Positions 4,329 to 6,249 of a stretch of 6,249 nt of DNA are shown here, piece by piece. This DNA comes from Actinobacteria bacterium UBA5182 (GTDB lineage: Bacteria; Actinomycetota; UBA4738): assembly GCA_002413185.1 (NCBI GenBank), contig DHWM01000008.1, positions 1 to 6,249 of the forward strand, written 5' to 3'. Below the pieces are notes generated by a model. It was not told the DNA's origin. It did not search any database and saw only the letters and a list, made by a program, of their open reading frames with translations. The stretch's first letter is position 1. Each line of letters begins with the position of its first letter. The position numbers were made by a program, and so were the translations under genes.

Positions 4329-5774
4329 ATGCTCGACGATCTCGGCGTCCTCGACGCGACGGCGCAGGCCGAACTGGTCCGAGCCGGTCAGATCTCACCG
4401 GTGGAGATGATGGAGGCGGCCATCGTCCGGATCGAGAAGCTCAACCCCGAGCTGAACGCCCTGGTCCATCCAATGTTTGACACGGCGCTGGACGCCGCCC
4501 GTTCCTCCAACCTTCCCGAGGGCCCGTTTCGGGGCGTGCCGATGCTGCTGAAAGACCTGACCTGCCACTCGGCCGGCGACCCGTTCCATGAAGGCATGCG
4601 GTTCTTGAAGGACCTCCACTGGGTCGAACGTGAGGACACGTACCTCGCGGCCAAGTTCCGGGCGGCGGGGTTCGTGTTCGTGGGGAAGGCGAATTGCTCG
4701 GAACTGGGGATCCTTCCCACTGCGGAGTCCGAAGCGTACGGGCCGGCCCACAATCCTTGGAACACCCGCCACTCGACCGGCGGGTCGAGCGGCGGGTCGG
4801 CGGCGGCCGTGGCGTCGGGGATGGTCCCGGTGGCGCATGCCAACGACGGAGGGGGTTCGATCCGCATCCCTGCCAGTGAGTGCGGGCTGTTCGGACTGAA
4901 GCCCTCGCGTGGAAGGACGTCGCTGGGGCCTGAGTTCGGCGACGTCATGGCGGGCCTGGTGTGCGAGCACGTCCTGACCAGTTCGGTCAGGGACTCCGCG
5001 GCGATCCTGGACGCCGTGGCCGGCTACATGCCGGGAGACCCGTACGTGGCACCGCCGCCCTCGCGAGCGTTCGCCAGCGAAGTCGGGGCGGACCCCGGTA
5101 GGTTGCGCATCGGTGTGTTGACGGAGGCGCCCGGTGGGACCGCGGACGTCCACCCGGATTGCCTGGCCGCGGTGGAGGACGCCACGGAGCTGCTGGAATC
5201 GTTGGGGCACGTCGTGGAAACGTCCTCCCCACCGGGGCTGGGCGACCCCGAGTACATCGGGCAGTTCCTCACCGTGTGGGCCGGCGGTGTGGCCTGGGAG
5301 CTCGACTTCTGGGGTCGAAAGACCGGCACGCAGGTTCGGCAGGAGGACGTCGAGCCGTTGACGTGGGCGCTCGCCGAGATGGGCCGAAGCTATTCGGCGG
5401 CCCAGTTTCTCCAGGCGCTCGAGTGGTTGCAGCGGGGAACCCGCACGTTCGCCGACTGGCTGGCGGGGGGATTCGACCTGCTGCTCTCCCCGACCATCGC
5501 CGAACCGCCGCCCCCGCTCGGGGAGTTCGAACAGCCGCCGGACAATCCGCTCCAGGCGATCTTCCGAGCCGCGACCATCGTGCCGTTCACCCCGCTGTTC
5601 AACGCCAACGGCCGCCCCGCCGTTTCCCTGCCGCTCAGCTGGAACGACCAGGGGTTGCCGATCGGGGTGCAGCTCGCCGCCGACTACGGCCGTGAGGACG
5701 TGCTGATCCGAATCTCCTCGCAGCTCGAGCAGGCCCGACCGTGGAAGGACCGGCTCCCCCCCGTTCACGCCTGA
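4329..5774 (+). CDS. Amidase-signature family hydrolase, similar to 6-aminohexanoate-cyclic-dimer hydrolase, 481 aa
   Basis: Amidase-signature enzymes hydrolyse amides with a Ser-cisSer-Lys triad. Here the Lys is K75 (PMLLKD), the cis-Ser is S153 in GGSSGGSAAAVA (151-162) and the nucleophile is S177 in NDGGGSIRIPAS (172-183). The core continues ECGLFGLKPSRGRTS (184-198), and the C-terminal RPAVSLPLSW and LPIGVQLAA motifs (429-451) complete the fold. Length is normal for the family. The DGGGS nucleophile loop, replacing the common DTGGS, together with GLKPSRGR, resembles the NylA nylon-oligomer hydrolase group. The NylA triad as I recall it (K72, S150, S174) maps here with a constant +3 offset. 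This does not prove activity on nylon oligomers; most relatives are unassigned amidases. It is not GatA in context, as gatB and gatC are absent. No signal peptide, so cytosolic. ATG 4329 is chosen from the family N-terminus (LDATAQAELVRAGQISPVEMMEAAI) and the promoter spacing; there is no Shine-Dalgarno. Confidence 0.94.
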   Translation: MLDDLGVLDATAQAELVRAGQISPVEMMEAAIVRIEKLNPELNALVHPMFDTALDAARSSNLPEGPFRGVPMLLKDLTCHSAGDPFHEGMRFLKDLHWVEREDTYLAAKFRAAGFVFVGKANCSELGILPTAESEAYGPAHNPWNTRHSTGGSSGGSAAAVASGMVPVAHANDGGGSIRIPASECGLFGLKPSRGRTSLGPEFGDVMAGLVCEHVLTSSVRDSAAILDAVAGYMPGDPYVAPPPSRAFASEVGADPGRLRIGVLTEAPGGTADVHPDCLAAVEDATELLESLGHVVETSSPPGLGDPEYIGQFLTVWAGGVAWELDFWGRKTGTQVRQEDVEPLTWALAEMGRSYSAAQFLQALEWLQRGTRTFADWLAGGFDLLLSPTIAEPPPPLGEFEQPPDNPLQAIFRAATIVPFTPLFNANGRPAVSLPLSWNDQGLPIGVQLAADYGREDVLIRISSQLEQARPWKDRLPPVHA

Positions 5775-5817
5775 GCACCCTGGTGCCTCCGCGTGGCGGC
5801 CGCGCGCTCCCTTCGGA

Positions 5818-5848
5818 CATAATGGCCGCGATCCGGCATTGGAGGGAG
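5818..5848 (+). promoter_or_regulatory. Shine-Dalgarno and possible -10 for the acyl-CoA ligase gene
   Basis: GGAGGGAG at 5841-5848 is a strong ribosome site, with GGAGG ending 8 nt before the ATG, and it fixes the start. Upstream, CATAAT (5818-5823) matches TATAAT at five of six positions and is an AT-rich island, but no -35 is visible 17-18 nt before it. The ribosome site is secure and the promoter is tentative; the gene could equally be read through from the amidase 79 nt upstream. Confidence 0.4.
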
Positions 5849-5853
5849 TTTCG

Positions 5854-6249
5854 ATGAATGACCGTCCCTGGCTGGCCAGCTACCCCGACGGAGTCCCGAA
5901 GTCACTCGAGCCCTATCCGGAGAAGTCGCTCTACTCGATCCTGGCCGACGCGGCGTCGAAGCACCCCGGCGCGCCCGCCGTCTCCTTCTGGCTCCCCGGC
6001 GCCCCCATGGGCAAGACCCTCTCGTACCGGGAACTGGAGAAGCAGGTCGACCAGTTCGCCCGCGTCCTGGTATCCCTGGGCGTCCAGCGGGGCGACCGGG
6101 TGGGGCTGCTTCTGCCCAACTGCCCGCAATACGTCATCGGCTATTACGCCGCCTTGCGGATCGGCGCGGTGGTGGTGGGCAACAACCCGCTCTACACTGA
6201 ACGCGAGCTGACGCATCAGCTGAAGGACGCCGGCATCGAGGTGCTGGTG
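5854..6249 (+). CDS. FadD-like long-chain acyl-CoA ligase (AMP-binding), N-terminal part (runs off window)
   Basis: The frame is open from ATG 5854 to the last base, giving 132 residues of a protein usually around 550 long. It opens MNDRPWLASYPDGVP, the WLxxYPxGVP start typical of FadD-type ligases. LSYRELE (56-62), GVQRGDRVGLLLPN (76-89) and GAVVVGNNPLYTERELTHQL (104-123) follow; NPLYTxRELxHQLKD is the FadD signature that distinguishes it from acetyl-CoA or coumarate ligases. The ATP/AMP-binding P-loop and the catalytic Lys region lie beyond the window. The enzyme activates a free fatty or aromatic acid as acyl-AMP and then acyl-CoA for beta-oxidation. Its position 79 nt after the amidase on the same strand suggests, but does not prove, that it activates an acid released by the amidase or the divergent acylase. 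Confidence 0.93.
   Translation, partial: MNDRPWLASYPDGVPKSLEPYPEKSLYSILADAASKHPGAPAVSFWLPGAPMGKTLSYRELEKQVDQFARVLVSLGVQRGDRVGLLLPNCPQYVIGYYAALRIGAVVVGNNPLYTERELTHQLKDAGIEVLV

Noticed and set aside
4395..5768. 457-codon open frame on the minus strand, opposite the amidase
   Set aside because: Antisense to a verified amidase, compositionally biased (Arg/Gly/Val/Gln), with no family motif. Shadow frame.
5775..5803. Possible terminator after the amidase: GCACC-CT-GGTGC, and a GCGGCCGC palindrome
   Set aside because: The first has a loop of two bases and only about four usable pairs, the second is self-complementary without a loop, and neither is followed by a T-run. Not enough to call a terminator.

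Overview
The window is GC-rich throughout (about two thirds G+C by eye) and densely coded, with GTG starts alongside ATG and a strong G/C third-position bias that creates long shadow frames. The 1184-1435 gene encodes CrgA, a cell-division protein confined to Actinomycetota. With the FadA5-like thiolase ending and a likely leaderless promoter, this points to an actinomycete, possibly an uncultured one. I cannot place it to genus.

Layout. Left end, plus strand: the C-terminal part of a beta-ketothiolase (1-552), followed after 25 nt by a small membrane-anchored zinc/iron-knuckle protein (578-856). These converge tail to tail with a minus-strand block. Read in its own direction, that block runs: a free-standing DnaJ-type zinc-finger protein (4194-3952), a penicillin-acylase-family Ntn hydrolase (3873-1510), CrgA (1435-1184) and an FmdB-type zinc ribbon (1111-866). 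The gaps inside the block are about 70-80 nt and contain inverted repeats, so it may be several transcripts rather than one operon. From a 134-nt divergent region (4195-4328), the plus strand reads an amidase-signature hydrolase resembling 6-aminohexanoate-cyclic-dimer hydrolase (4329-5774), then the start of a FadD-like acyl-CoA ligase (5854 to the window end, incomplete).

How the genes may work together (inference). Two unrelated amide-bond hydrolases are divergently transcribed, next to an acyl-CoA ligase and about 4 kb from a thiolase. This could be a route that cleaves N-acyl compounds or amides, activates the freed acid with CoA and sends it to beta-oxidation. The substrate cannot be read from the sequence. 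CrgA and the three small Cys-knuckle proteins have no evident role in this and may be neighbours by chance.

The best leads outside the coding regions are three. A stem-loop of 10 matches in 11 buries the strong Shine-Dalgarno of the acylase. A cluster of palindromes sits between crgA and fmdB. A promoter is placed so that the amidase mRNA would start at, or within a base or two of, its ATG. No mobile element, tRNA, rRNA, CRISPR array or prophage signal was seen. There is no gene-free stretch longer than 134 nt.
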